Of a DNA stretch of 64,000 nt, positions 48,070-57,951 are shown piece by piece. The notes beneath the pieces were generated by a model, which worked only from the letters and a program-made list of their open reading frames with translations, searched no databases and was not told the DNA's origin. This DNA is from Bacillus sp. (in: firmicutes) (GTDB lineage Bacteria; Bacillota; Bacilli; Bacillales; Bacillaceae): positions 117,574 through 181,573 of the forward strand of contig JAPSLL010000003.1 in assembly GCA_031180805.1 (NCBI GenBank). Reading direction: 5' to 3'. How positions within the stretch are numbered: position 1 is the first letter of the stretch; the number at the start of each line of letters is the position of its first letter. The position numbers and the translations under genes were made by a program.

Positions 48070-48432
48070 TTATGAGAAAATTTGAATTTTATCTCCTATT
48101 TTTACTTCTTTAATCTCAGTCTCTTCTAAATATAATGTTCCAGGTAATTCAGGAGTCTGCGAACCATCAAATTTTAAAGTAATATGACCTAGTGAGGATA
48201 AATTCTTTTTAACCGCGTCACCTACAGCGGTAATTCTATATTCATTGTTACCTAATTGAAGCGTGTCACCAATTTTAATGTCATCTTCAACAGCATTCAC
48301 ATCAATTAAAAGGCAATATTCAGCTAGTTCTGCTGGTGCATTTTCACCAAATAAAATTAACATTTTTTCACCAAGGAAATCTGATACCGATGGACCGATT
48401 TTATTAATTTGTGTTTCAAATTTAGTTTGCAT
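48070..48432 (-). CDS. srlB: Sorbitol PTS component IIA
   Basis: Phosphoryl carrier of the glucitol/sorbitol PTS, cytoplasmic. The pattern ENAPAELAEYCLLI and LGHITLKFDG matches E. coli SrlB, including the conserved His region. 120 residues after correcting the start to the MQTKFETQ ATG (48432), since AAAAGGAG lies inside the ORF-track extension. Separated from the IIB gene by a strong hairpin, so it may be made in a different amount. Confidence 0.88.
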   Translation of the reverse strand: MQTKFETQINKIGPSVSDFLGEKMLILFGENAPAELAEYCLLIDVNAVEDDIKIGDTLQLGNNEYRITAVGDAVKKNLSSLGHITLKFDGSQTPELPGTLYLEETEIKEVKIGDKIQIFS

Positions 48433-48486
48433 TGAAAAAACACTCCTTTTCATTCATAATTTTCTTATAGGAATCGATTTCATCTT

Positions 48487-48519
48487 GACAGGCTCCTCCA
48501 AAAGTGGAGGAATCCTGTC
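48487..48519 (-). other. Strong hairpin inside the sorbitol operon
   Basis: GACAGG and TCCTCCA pair with TGGAGGA and CCTGTC with one mismatch, over AAAG, between IIB and IIA genes. Only a short, weak T stretch (TCAAGATG) follows on the minus strand, so it is more likely an RNA-processing or stabilising hairpin than a full terminator. Confidence 0.65.
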
Positions 48520-48567
48520 CTTATTTATATTTTAGCTGCTTTAAAACTTAAGAATAAAGTGAAAATA

Positions 48568-49581
48568 TTAACTATCGTATAAACCAAAGCTTGCTAGCCA
48601 CGCTATAAAGACTGTTGGTGCACCAGTTAGGAACCTTGAATAGAGAACCGACGGAACTCCTACCTCTACTGTTTCAACATCCGCTTCTGCCAATCCAAGA
48701 CCTACTGGCACGAAGTCAGCTGCTGCTTGTGCATTAATGGCAAATAGAGCAGGTAATGCTAAATGAGCTGGAATATTCCCCTTTCCAATCTCAACCCCAA
48801 TAAGGGTACCAACTACCTGAGCAATAACAGCACCAGGTCCTAAAAATGGAGATAGTAGTGGGAACGAACATACTAGAGCTATGACAATTAATCCCCATAT
48901 CGAACCTGCAAACGGTGATAAGAATTTCGCAAAAAGATCACCGATACCAGACTCAAGAATAACACCGATAAGCATTGCAACAAACGCCATAAACGGAAGA
49001 ATTGTTTTGATTACTGTATCAATTGCTTCACGGCCAGCTTGATAAAAAACACTAGTAATCGAGCCCATTGCCATACCAACTCGTGCCATAATACCTTTTG
49101 GCTTTTGTTGTTCACTTATTTTCTTGCTCGCATCATATTTAGGCTCTTTTACTGAGCTATCATTGCCCTCTTGAACAGCAGCTACTGTTGTTTCTACTGC
49201 ACTGCCACCGTCTGCCAATTGAATATTTTCAGACTTAACACCTGAAACATAGATATCCTCAGTAATATGCTTAGCTAATGGACCACTTTGTCCTGTAGGC
49301 ATAATATTAATTGTTGGAATTCGTTTTTGAGGATATAGTCCACAACGTAACGTACCCCCACAGTCTATAATTACACATGCCATTTCGCTTTCAGGAACAG
49401 ATGTTTTAAACCCATCGACAAGCTCGCAACCAGTTAGTTCTGCAATTCTCTCTGCGATATCTGGTCTTTGTCCCCCTGTAATATAAACAACCTTATTTTT
49501 TTCTGCTGTCGGAGTAATGACTAATGGTCCGCCGAAGCCACCTGCACCTTTTGTTATTTTAATTGATTGAAAATTTGTCAT
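48568..49581 (-). CDS. srlE: Sorbitol PTS component IIB-C2 (SrlE type)
   Basis: An N-terminal IIB domain with the phosphocysteine in [11 protein letters not shown] (about residue 75-85), a linker rich in charged residues (residues 120-165), and a C-terminal membrane domain (about residues 180-337) with [17 protein letters not shown] and [14 protein letters not shown]. The fused IIB and second IIC half are standard for the glucitol family. Start at the ATG (49581) after AGGTGGTGG; it follows the IIC stop directly, so translation is coupled. Confidence 0.93.
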   Translation of the reverse strand: MTNFQSIKITKGAGGFGGPLVITPTAEKNKVVYITGGQRPDIAERIAELTGCELVDGFKTSVPESEMACVIIDCGGTLRCGLYPQKRIPTINIMPTGQSGPLAKHITEDIYVSGVKSENIQLADGGSAVETTVAAVQEGNDSSVKEPKYDASKKISEQQKPKGIMARVGMAMGSITSVFYQAGREAIDTVIKTILPFMAFVAMLIGVILESGIGDLFAKFLSPFAGSIWGLIVIALVCSFPLLSPFLGPGAVIAQVVGTLIGVEIGKGNIPAHLALPALFAINAQAAADFVPVGLGLAEADVETVEVGVPSVLYSRFLTGAPTVFIAWLASFGLYDS

Positions 49582-49593
49582 TTTTCCCACCAC

Positions 49594-50139
49594 CTATAAT
49601 TGAACTGTATCTTTTAATTTCACATTTTGCTGTTTAGCAACATACGCTGTTGTTAAATCTGTTACCCAACCCCTTAAAAAGTTTGTTACAATCCCTACTA
49701 AGAAGTAACGAAGTGCTAATTCTGTCACATCATGTCCTAATGTCGTAATCCCTGCTGAAATCCCAAGGAAAACAAATAACTCACCTGGATTTACGTGTGG
49801 AAACAATCCATTATGCGTATGACATGAGTAAGATGCTGCAGCATAGTAACTCGGTTTATATTTTTCCGGCAAAAATCTTCCAAGTGATAGTGTCATCGGA
49901 TTCGCTAAGACAAACGTTCCAATGACAGGAAGAATAAAATATCTTGTAAATGGGTTTTTTCCCGATTTTCTAGCAAGTTTTTCGACCCGCTCTTCACCAA
50001 CTAAACGAACAAGTGCATTCATCGCAACTAATAACATGATCAATAACGGTACAATATCTGTAACTAGACCAACAAATGTTTCTCCACCTTTACGGAATAA
50101 ATCCATAAAGCCTTCTGCTAAATTAATAATAATATCCAT
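49594..50139 (-). CDS. srlA: Sorbitol PTS component IIC (SrlA type)
   Basis: First half of the membrane channel, 181 residues, about four helices. Family landmarks are [40 protein letters not shown] and [23 protein letters not shown] lies about 8 nt before the ATG. Together with the SrlE-type protein it forms the sorbitol permease; it follows gutM by 4 bp. Confidence 0.93.
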   Translation of the reverse strand: MDIIINLAEGFMDLFRKGGETFVGLVTDIVPLLIMLLVAMNALVRLVGEERVEKLARKSGKNPFTRYFILPVIGTFVLANPMTLSLGRFLPEKYKPSYYAAASYSCHTHNGLFPHVNPGELFVFLGISAGITTLGHDVTELALRYFLVGIVTNFLRGWVTDLTTAYVAKQQNVKLKDTVQL

Positions 50140-50143
50140 AATT

Positions 50144-50584
50144 TCAACCCCTTCTCATTTCTTTCTTTTTAGGAATTAAAAAGTCTATCCAACCTTTTTT
50201 CACTTGCAGCTCTCCACCTTTAGAAATAATGTCATAACTTCTAAGAGCGTCTGCAATCGCTAGTCTTGTTAATTTATCAACACCTTGAAAATCTTCTTCA
50301 GAAATTTTCAATAAGTATTTGCCTTCAAACCCCTTTAACTCTTTAACTCGAGAAAATACGGTCACACCTTGCATTTTTGCTGCCCTTAAGATTTTATTTC
50401 TTTTATCAATGGCAAGCATAACAACTGTCCCGGCACGAAATGCCCCTGTTTTCTTTCCAATTGCTACTCTTCCCAAAGCTCGCATTTCAGCATATTTTTT
50501 GTTAAAATGTCTAATTTGCATAAATCCTAGAATACTTTGTACAAGCCATGCAGCTCCAATTAAAATAATTAAATATAAAATCAT
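50144..50584 (-). CDS. gutM: GutM-like glucitol operon activator
   Basis: 146 residues with an N-terminal membrane helix ([20 protein letters not shown]) and a basic soluble part ([20 protein letters not shown]). GutM/SrlM proteins are linked to activation of sorbitol genes, although their mechanism is poorly known. It lies between the regulator gene and IIC in the usual order. GGGG precedes the ATG. Confidence 0.88.
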   Translation of the reverse strand: MILYLIILIGAAWLVQSILGFMQIRHFNKKYAEMRALGRVAIGKKTGAFRAGTVVMLAIDKRNKILRAAKMQGVTVFSRVKELKGFEGKYLLKISEEDFQGVDKLTRLAIADALRSYDIISKGGELQVKKGWIDFLIPKKKEMRRG

Positions 50585-50616
50585 CTACTCTTTTTCCCCT
50601 TTCATGATGTTCCTTA

Positions 50617-52539
50617 TTAGTTGCTCGACTGTTCAATCACCTGCGTAAATTGTTCATAAGTGCTTACATTCGTTAATTGATTAATAATTTCTTGGTTATT
50701 AGCAATACGTATAATTTCGTCGTAAATCTTAACAATTAAATTTTCATTATGATCATTTTGTCGTTCTGGCAGGCCAAGCAAGAAAACAAGCTTTACTTCC
50801 TTCCCATCTGCAACAACCTTTTCAGGAAATACTCCAATTGCAAGCTCAATTGATTCTGAACGATTGTTAAAAGTATGCGGAAAGGCAATATAGCGATCAA
50901 ACACCATGGATCCTTGCTCTTCTCTTTCTTTCAAACGCTCTTTAAACCCAGCATCGAGATGACCATCCTCTACTAAATGTTCAATCATTTCTAGAACATT
51001 TTCTTGATAGCCTTTAGTCGAGTCTAATAAGAAAAATTTCTCCTTTGTAACAAGATGCGTAATCATGGATTGATAGTCATTAGCATTATGAATTTTCAAT
51101 TTTTTCATATATGTTACTTTTTCGATTTCTCTAGAGACATTACTTTCATCAAAAATCTCATTAATCATAATAAAAGGAGCACTCGTTTCAAAGGACAGCT
51201 TCACTGTTGAAAAAACAAGATCGTATTTATCCAATATTACTTTTGTTGCTTCTTTTTCTGAGAACAGATCTATTTCTGTACTTTGATTGAGTACGCGTTG
51301 TAATTGGATCGCTACTAATTTTGCTGTTCCTCTACCAGTTCCACATACAACAGCTGCTCTTCGAAATCTTTTTACTTTTAAATCACTTTGGCCAATAAAC
51401 ACTCCAAAATAGAAAGCTAAATAACCTAATTCATCTTCCGGTACTTTAAGCCCATATCTATTCTCAACAACTTGACCAGCAATCTCTGCCATCTTGTAAG
51501 CAACGAAGTATTTTTCCTTCACATCAGCTAGTAAGGGATTCTTCAAACGTAATCCAAAAATTAAGCGGTTTAACATGAAAGTTAGATGATATTGGAGATC
51601 TTTAAAAAAAGACTCATTTTCATAAATAATTTCTTTCTTAAAGCCAACATGCTCAATGATTTGCTCTAATAATCTTTGCACATCCTGTGTAATTGTGATG
51701 TCTGCTAATGTCCGATTGTTTGTAGGTGTTCTTCTCCCGGCAATCGGTAGAGTGATAAACAAAATTTCAGCCTGTGGAATCTTAACGGGAAGCTGATTTT
51801 CTATTTTCTGTACAATCTCTAATGAAATTTGATAATCCATTGTACCCAATAATTTCTTATGTTTTTCATCTACTTCTGAAATTGGATGATCCTTCAAGAT
51901 TCGATCCAGCATAATAATAATAAATTCCATTAATCTAGCTTGAGTTGTCGATTCTAGGTTATGCTTATTCGATATCATCTCAATTGCTTCAATAATGTCT
52001 GTATCTAGTGGGTAATCTCCATACAAAACATCATAAATATTATCAAGAATGTAGAATCGGAGATCCAATTCCTTCCCCTTCAGCTCCATACCTCTGTTTG
52101 GCTTTCCTTGAATGGTAAGACTATAAGTTTCCAAGGAAACAGCTGCCTTTTTAATCTCATTGACCAATGTTGTTCTACCAATATGCATTTCAGAGGCTAG
52201 ATCATCAAGTGTATACGTCTCTTCATTATTAATTAAACGGTCGATAATAAAGGCAATTCTCCCCTTTTGAGAGTTTAGTGTATCGTCCTTTATTCTGTTT
52301 TTTGCTAGTAAAGATTCGAACACTTGTTTATCAACGATATCTAAACGGTATCCTCTACCTCTTTCATTTATAATTGAAGCTATTCCTACTAAATCAGCAT
52401 TTAATTGCTTAATATAATTTCGAACAGACCTTGTACTTACGTCCAACGCATCAGCAAATTCTTCAAGAGAATGGTATTTGCTTGTTCGAGCAATTTCAAG
52501 AATTTGAGCTATTCTTTCATCAATCATTATGTCTGACAT
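50617..52539 (-). CDS. gutR: PRD-containing PTS-controlled activator (GutR/MtlR type)
   Basis: About 640 residues. Two helix-turn-helix units (residues 8-60, SLEEFADALDVSTRSVRNYI, and about 95-150), two PRD domains (about 190-290 and 300-410, with conserved His in EQIIEHVGF and YHLTFML), a IIB-like domain with the Cys in VVCGTGRGTAKL, and a IIA-like domain with the His of IAFPHTFNN. Phosphorylation at these sites couples transcription to sorbitol uptake. The ATG at 52539 is 6 nt after AGAGGTG. Activator of the downstream PTS genes; 32 bp before gutM. Confidence 0.92.
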   Translation of the reverse strand: MSDIMIDERIAQILEIARTSKYHSLEEFADALDVSTRSVRNYIKQLNADLVGIASIINERGRGYRLDIVDKQVFESLLAKNRIKDDTLNSQKGRIAFIIDRLINNEETYTLDDLASEMHIGRTTLVNEIKKAAVSLETYSLTIQGKPNRGMELKGKELDLRFYILDNIYDVLYGDYPLDTDIIEAIEMISNKHNLESTTQARLMEFIIIMLDRILKDHPISEVDEKHKKLLGTMDYQISLEIVQKIENQLPVKIPQAEILFITLPIAGRRTPTNNRTLADITITQDVQRLLEQIIEHVGFKKEIIYENESFFKDLQYHLTFMLNRLIFGLRLKNPLLADVKEKYFVAYKMAEIAGQVVENRYGLKVPEDELGYLAFYFGVFIGQSDLKVKRFRRAAVVCGTGRGTAKLVAIQLQRVLNQSTEIDLFSEKEATKVILDKYDLVFSTVKLSFETSAPFIMINEIFDESNVSREIEKVTYMKKLKIHNANDYQSMITHLVTKEKFFLLDSTKGYQENVLEMIEHLVEDGHLDAGFKERLKEREEQGSMVFDRYIAFPHTFNNRSESIELAIGVFPEKVVADGKEVKLVFLLGLPERQNDHNENLIVKIYDEIIRIANNQEIINQLTNVSTYEQFTQVIEQSSN

Positions 52540-52629
52540 TGTTAGCACCTCTTTCTAAAATGGATGCCATTATATAGTTTTCCCCTTACGAATTGGCATC
52601 CATAGAGGCTTGATTCGACCCTTATGCCA

Positions 52630-53430
52630 TCAACCGCGGGATTTACCGCCTGAGATATTAAATGTTGTACCTGTTATATAACTTGCACGATCAGAGGACA
52701 AGTAAGAAACGAGATCAGCAATTTCGGTAAGTTTCCCCTCACGCCCTAAAGGAATAGATTTACTATAATCTGTCGATAAACCATCTACGGTTACACCGCG
52801 AGTATATGCCAATGCTTCATTATAAGCATCTGTTCTCAATCCAGTAGTTTCAATAATTCCAGGCGCAATTGCAACAACACGAATATTATGTTTTCCTAAT
52901 TCCTTTGCCCAAGCACGTGTAAATGCAATTACAGCTCCTTTTGTAGCAGAGTAACAACTTTGTCCTGCAGACCCTTCCTGACCAGCTTCAGAAGAAACAT
53001 TTATAATGACACCATTACCTTTCTTTAACATCTCTTTAGCAGATGCTTGCGCGAAAAGATATGGACCTTTTTGATTAACCGCAACCATAAAATCAAAATC
53101 TTTTTCACTTAATTCATATTCAGGTTTTTCACCCTTATCGTCAACTAAAAGTCTTGGAAGATTGACACCTGCATTATTTACTAGGATATCCAATGAACCA
53201 AATAACTCTACCGTTTTTGAAACTGTTTTATCAACACTTACCTTATTTGTTACATCACATTTAATAAAGTAAGAGCCATTAGATTGTTGTCCCTCTTCTC
53301 CATTCAGATCCGCAACAACTACTTTCACACCATTGTTTAAAAGCTCATTCGTTATATTTAAGCCGATGCCAGAAGCACCACCAGTAACGATAGCAACTTT
53401 CCCTTCTAATCCAAGCCAAGAACTACTCAT
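52630..53430 (-). CDS. srlD: Sorbitol-6-phosphate 2-dehydrogenase (SDR)
   Basis: Oxidises sorbitol-6-phosphate to fructose-6-phosphate with NAD. TGGASGIG near residue 17, NNAG near 85, INVSSEAGQEGSAGQ with catalytic Ser, YSATK, and the distinct family tail (YLSSDRASYITGTTFNISGG). VVADLN supplies the Asp for NAD. It looks close to the streptococcal and lactobacillus enzymes. AAGGAGG lies 8 nt before the ATG at 53430. First gene of the sorbitol operon. Confidence 0.92.
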   Translation of the reverse strand: MSSSWLGLEGKVAIVTGGASGIGLNITNELLNNGVKVVVADLNGEEGQQSNGSYFIKCDVTNKVSVDKTVSKTVELFGSLDILVNNAGVNLPRLLVDDKGEKPEYELSEKDFDFMVAVNQKGPYLFAQASAKEMLKKGNGVIINVSSEAGQEGSAGQSCYSATKGAVIAFTRAWAKELGKHNIRVVAIAPGIIETTGLRTDAYNEALAYTRGVTVDGLSTDYSKSIPLGREGKLTEIADLVSYLSSDRASYITGTTFNISGGKSRG

Positions 53431-53459
53431 TTGTAATTCCTCCTTCTTTATACTTTTTA

Positions 53460-53473
53460 TGAAAGCCATTTCA
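53460..53473. promoter_or_regulatory. TGAAA-N4-TTTCA site upstream of srlD
   Basis: TGAAAGCCATTTCA differs from the LacI operator TGAAACCCATTTCA by one base, 30 bp before the srlD start. It could be a chance match, but may link sorbitol genes to the LacI regulator. Confidence 0.35.
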
Positions 53474-53614
53474 ATTACAAACTCAGTATAATCATAGAGC
53501 TATGAATATTTAATACAGTCTTTTTCACACTTAAGTGAAAACGGCTGTATTATTAAGCTTGTCAATTACTAGATTAAAAAAGATTGGAATGTAATGCTGC
53601 TTTTTTCTAATATA

Positions 53615-53653
53615 AAAATACCGGGTTGCAAAATGATTGCACCCCGGTATTTT
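53615..53653 (-). terminator. Terminator after the second GH43 gene
   Basis: AAAATACCGGG and CCCGGTATTTT form an 11-bp stem. On the minus strand it follows the GH43 stop by about 195 bp. Bases 53654-53848 contain no other feature I can see. Confidence 0.75.
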
Positions 53654-53848
53654 AAATATTAGAAGTATTCATTTACAAATCTGTTTTCTTACGTTTTCGG
53701 GCTAATGGTTTTATCAAAGCTGTGCAAAATTACTTGATTTCAGTAGTTACTAGTCTAATAGAAAGGACATAAAAATTATTACTAAGGATTTTTAGTAAAC
53801 CTATTAAAGGGAGAATACTCGTTTTTTAGAATTTTACAAAACAGCTTT

Positions 53849-54769
53849 TTATATATTACTTCCCCCATATGCTTTCACCAAAGCGTTGTACTCATCTATT
53901 GTTATTGGCATCACACCACCATGCTTAGAATTTACAGGAATATCTAAATCCTCTTTACTTCTTGTAAACTGTGCTGATTGTAAATCTGTCGTGTAATAAG
54001 GGATATATTTCTTCTCAATCGCATAATGGTCAAGTAATAAACACCACTTATCGCCTTCTTTTAATTTGAAACAAGCGGGGCCCTCAACTCCGATAATTTC
54101 GTTTAGATTGGTCTCGAGAGTTGTGAACTCGCCTAGTAAAGAATCAGAAACTTCTAAAGTGATGCTTTTAACAGTTTCATCCTTTGAAAAACGATAATAT
54201 ATACCGTCCTCTTCAATAATCGTTGTATCAATAACATGATTGCTTCTTTCAATATAAATTTTTGGCTCAGTAAAGCTTTTAAAATCCTTTGTTTTTGAAA
54301 AATATATTTTTTGTTTATCAGCACCAAAGTTTTCTCTTGATGCCCAAAACACTAGAAAATCATCAGTCTCTTTATCATATATTGCTTCAGGAGCCCAAAC
54401 ACACCCTGCAGTTTCAGGTCCAACCTTAACTAAGCGTTGTTCCGACCAATTAATCAAATCAGTAGACTCCCACACAACAATATTCTGACTGCCCGATCTT
54501 TGTACCTCATCCCAATCCTTTCGAAAATGCATAGATAAATCTGTACCTATTATGTAAAATTTATGATCGATTGGAGAACGGACAATAAATGGATCTCTTA
54601 CACCTAGTTCACCTAGCTTTGAGGTTAAAATAGGCTTCCTATCATTTAAAGTCTCCCATCTTATTCCATCCTGACTAATCGAAAAATACACCTGCTCCAG
54701 GTCTTCCCTGCTTTCATTCTCATGAATAAAATGGACAAATAAATATGCATGATTTTCAACATTTATCAC
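53849..54769 (-). CDS. Glycoside hydrolase family 43 (second)
   Basis: 306 residues, intracellular. Propeller motifs: base Asp in GVRDPFIVRS (near residue 57), VWAPEAIYD, the middle Asp in VIDTTIIEEDG, and acid Glu in GVEGPACFK. It belongs to the GH43 branch often called 1,4-beta-xylosidase or arabinofuranosidase; activity not determinable. The start is GTG at 54769, 8 nt after GGGGAG. A cre lies 87 bp upstream. It is a single-gene unit. Confidence 0.85.
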   Translation of the reverse strand: MINVENHAYLFVHFIHENESREDLEQVYFSISQDGIRWETLNDRKPILTSKLGELGVRDPFIVRSPIDHKFYIIGTDLSMHFRKDWDEVQRSGSQNIVVWESTDLINWSEQRLVKVGPETAGCVWAPEAIYDKETDDFLVFWASRENFGADKQKIYFSKTKDFKSFTEPKIYIERSNHVIDTTIIEEDGIYYRFSKDETVKSITLEVSDSLLGEFTTLETNLNEIIGVEGPACFKLKEGDKWCLLLDHYAIEKKYIPYYTTDLQSAQFTRSKEDLDIPVNSKHGGVMPITIDEYNALVKAYGGSNI

Positions 54770-54855
54770 TATGTTTTCTCCCCTCTGATTAACCAGTAGA
54801 ATCTTAAATTCTAGGTTTCTTAAAAAGTAACAAATTTCCCACCATTCACCTCAGT

Positions 54856-54870
54856 GTGTAATCGTTTACA
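54856..54870. promoter_or_regulatory. cre site upstream of the second GH43 gene
   Basis: GTGTAATCGTTTACA; read on the minus strand TGTAAACGATTACAC contains the cre core, with 14 of 15 positions fitting when taken from the plus strand. Confidence 0.55.
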
Positions 54871-54976
54871 GCCTAAGTTATTATCCATTATAAGAATACA
54901 TTCACATGATATCAATAATAATCGTTTATGAAAGGGAGATTCTGTACATGAATTAAACTTTTTTGTGTCGCAATTC

Positions 54977-55007
54977 TGAATAAAATTGTTCGTATTCATG
55001 CAATCTA
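54977..55007 (+). promoter_or_regulatory. Possible SigG promoter of glcU-gdh
   Basis: TGAATA, 18 bp, CAATCTA resembles the forespore SigG pattern (TGAATA, about 18, CATACTA). B. subtilis glcU-gdh is SigG-dependent, which supports the call. Confidence 0.4.
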
Positions 55008-55053
55008 AAAAAAGCATTCATCGTTTCAATAAATGAGAATGGGGTACTCACAT

Positions 55054-55908
55054 ATGACAGGAATTCTTTTAGCCATCCTTGCAGCCGTTACATGGGGCAG
55101 CATAGTATTTGTCAGTAATAAGCTTGGTGGAGATGAAGACAGCCAGACACTTGGTACAACAGTTGGTGCCTTAATATTTGCGATTGGTGTGTATTTTTAT
55201 AAAATGCCTCATTTATCATCTGTCACCTGGGCAATAGGCTTTATTTCAGGGTTATTTTGGTGCATAGGACAAAAAAATCAATTCGGAGCAGTTCGATACT
55301 TAGGTGTTGCAAAAACAGCTCCAATGTCAACTGGGCTACAGCTTATTGGAACAACCTTTTTCGGTGTTTTTATTTTTAAGGAATGGGGAACAACAAAGAG
55401 TATTGTGATCGGGCTTGCTGCGCTTGCTTGTATTATTACAGGTGCGATTCTTACATCTATCAAGCAAGGGAATGATAAAGGACAAGCTAAAAGTAGAAAA
55501 AAGGGATTTCTTCTCTTGCTTATATCTACAGTAGGATATGTTACATATGTCGTATTAATTCGCTGGTTTAATATTGATGGCTGGGCAGCTATACTACCAC
55601 AAGCGATCGGAATGGTAGCAGGAGCTTTCTTTATCACTTTACGGGATAAGCCATACAATAAGTATGCTGTTCGAAATATTTTAACAGGCCTTCTTTGGAG
55701 CACAGGAAACCTTGGACTATTACTTGCTTTACCGAAGATCGGCGTGGCGACAAGCTTTTCCCTTTCGCAAACAGGCATTGTTATTTCAACAATCGGCGGT
55801 CTTTTCTTTTTAAACGAGCGCAAAAGCAAAAAGCAGGTATGGCTTGTTTTACTTGGATGCTTGTTTATTATCATTGGCGGAGTTTTATTAGGCTTTACAA
55901 AAACATAA
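55054..55908 (+). CDS. glcU: Glucose uptake protein GlcU (GRP/DMT family)
   Basis: About 284 residues with ten membrane helices. The sequence follows B. subtilis GlcU along its length: AAVTWGSIVF, SQTLGTTVGALIF, PMSTGLQLIGTTFFGV and GVATSFSLSQTGIVIST. It imports glucose by proton symport. The ORF track starts seven codons early; the ATG at 55054 (MTGILLAILAA) fits better, though its ribosome site is weak. gdh follows 12 bp later, so they form one unit. Confidence 0.92.
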   Translation: MTGILLAILAAVTWGSIVFVSNKLGGDEDSQTLGTTVGALIFAIGVYFYKMPHLSSVTWAIGFISGLFWCIGQKNQFGAVRYLGVAKTAPMSTGLQLIGTTFFGVFIFKEWGTTKSIVIGLAALACIITGAILTSIKQGNDKGQAKSRKKGFLLLLISTVGYVTYVVLIRWFNIDGWAAILPQAIGMVAGAFFITLRDKPYNKYAVRNILTGLLWSTGNLGLLLALPKIGVATSFSLSQTGIVISTIGGLFFLNERKSKKQVWLVLLGCLFIIIGGVLLGFTKT

Positions 55909-56706
<798 letters not shown>

Positions 56707-56712
56707 AGATGA

Positions 56713-56746
56713 AAAGCAGCCAAAAAAGGGAGTCTTTGGCTGCTTT
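56713..56746. terminator. Bidirectional terminator after gdh and GH105
   Basis: AAAGCAGCCAAA and TTTGGCTGCTTT form a perfect 12-bp stem over 10 nt, with A and T flanks, between two convergent genes. Confidence 0.85.
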
Positions 56747-56789
56747 AAAATATAATTTTTATTAAAGTCTAATGATTGTTTTTTTCATT

Positions 56790-57893
56790 TCAAAGAAAGC
56801 TCTCGTGTAAAAACTCTGATAAGCAAAGAATAGCAAGTGATTGTCCATATGGCATATTCGTAACTTTAATCTTTTTATAAAAATCTAAACTATCACCCAT
56901 CCCTGTACCAACTGACACCTTTTGTAAAGCACCTTCATCATTGATTTCATTCACAATCCCTTTAATTGCTTTTAAGGCTACACCCTTGTATTCTTCACTA
57001 ATATATTGTTTATGAACTGACTTTAAAATCCCATAAGCAAAACCAGCAGTTGCAGAAGCTTCTAAGTAAGAGGATCTATCATTAATTAATGTATGCCATA
57101 AGCCGCTCTCATCCTGATAATTAGCAAGTGCCTCAATTTGTCTAGTTAAGGTATTGATTAGAAACTCTCTTAAAAAGTCCCCTACCTTTAAATCCAATAT
57201 TTCGATAATCTCTGGGATTGCGATTGTAATCCAACAATTCCCTCTTCCCCATAAAGCTTCAGCGTAATTATGATTCTCTTCAAATGTCCAACCATGATAC
57301 CATAATCCTGTTTTTCGGTCTGTTAAGTATTTAATATGGATTAAAAATTGTTGCTTAGCTTCTTCAATATATTTATCTTTATTGAAAAGCCTTCCAATTT
57401 TTGCGAGAGGCAGCACAGTCATCATTAATGTGTCATCCCAAAGCTGGTTTTTATTTTCTGGTCCGTATGTCATATGCTGCAGTCCATTTTCCTTCGTACG
57501 TGGCATATCGTTCATGACCCACTCAGCCCATTCTTCTAAATAAGGAATAAGTGTAGGGTCCTTTGTTTCTTCATATAAAAATGCTAATGTTAATAGCGGT
57601 GCCATTGTGTTTACATTTTTCGGAGGAACCCCTTCCTCAAATCTAGCTTCAAACCAGTCATTAATAATTTTTAAAGCCCTTTGGTTATTTGTTAACTTCC
57701 AATATTTAAATATTCCATACAGCCCAACACCTTGCGGCCAATTCCATACATTCCAACTTTTATCATCAACTACAAGTCCATCGAAGTTTAATAAGTATTC
57801 TCCTGTACTGTCCTTAATTTGTGAAAGATTATCCATTAGCAGTTCAATATAAGTATTAACTTCACTTTTATTAATATGCTCGGTTTGATTCAT
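56790..57893 (-). CDS. Unsaturated rhamnogalacturonyl hydrolase, GH105 (YteR-like)
   Basis: Removes the unsaturated galacturonate left by PL11 lyase. (alpha/alpha)6 barrel of 367 residues. The catalytic Asp is in NQLWDDTLMM (about residue 140), with WGRGNCW and the HGW motif (LWYHGWTFEENHNYAEALW). Intracellular. The ORF track starts 17 codons early; the ATG at 57893 is 5 nt after AAGGGGAAG. Last gene of a three-gene operon with the GH106-like enzyme and the oxidoreductase. Confidence 0.93.
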   Translation of the reverse strand: MNQTEHINKSEVNTYIELLMDNLSQIKDSTGEYLLNFDGLVVDDKSWNVWNWPQGVGLYGIFKYWKLTNNQRALKIINDWFEARFEEGVPPKNVNTMAPLLTLAFLYEETKDPTLIPYLEEWAEWVMNDMPRTKENGLQHMTYGPENKNQLWDDTLMMTVLPLAKIGRLFNKDKYIEEAKQQFLIHIKYLTDRKTGLWYHGWTFEENHNYAEALWGRGNCWITIAIPEIIEILDLKVGDFLREFLINTLTRQIEALANYQDESGLWHTLINDRSSYLEASATAGFAYGILKSVHKQYISEEYKGVALKAIKGIVNEINDEGALQKVSVGTGMGDSLDFYKKIKVTNMPYGQSLAILCLSEFLHESFL

Positions 57894-57951
57894 TTTATCT
57901 TCCCCTTTAAAATGATAATATTTTTCTAGTACTTGCGCTTTCAAATCTTCA

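Noticed and set aside
55278-55874. 198-codon ORF antisense to glcU
   Set aside because: Shadow of a confidently identified gene; no ribosome site and atypical composition.
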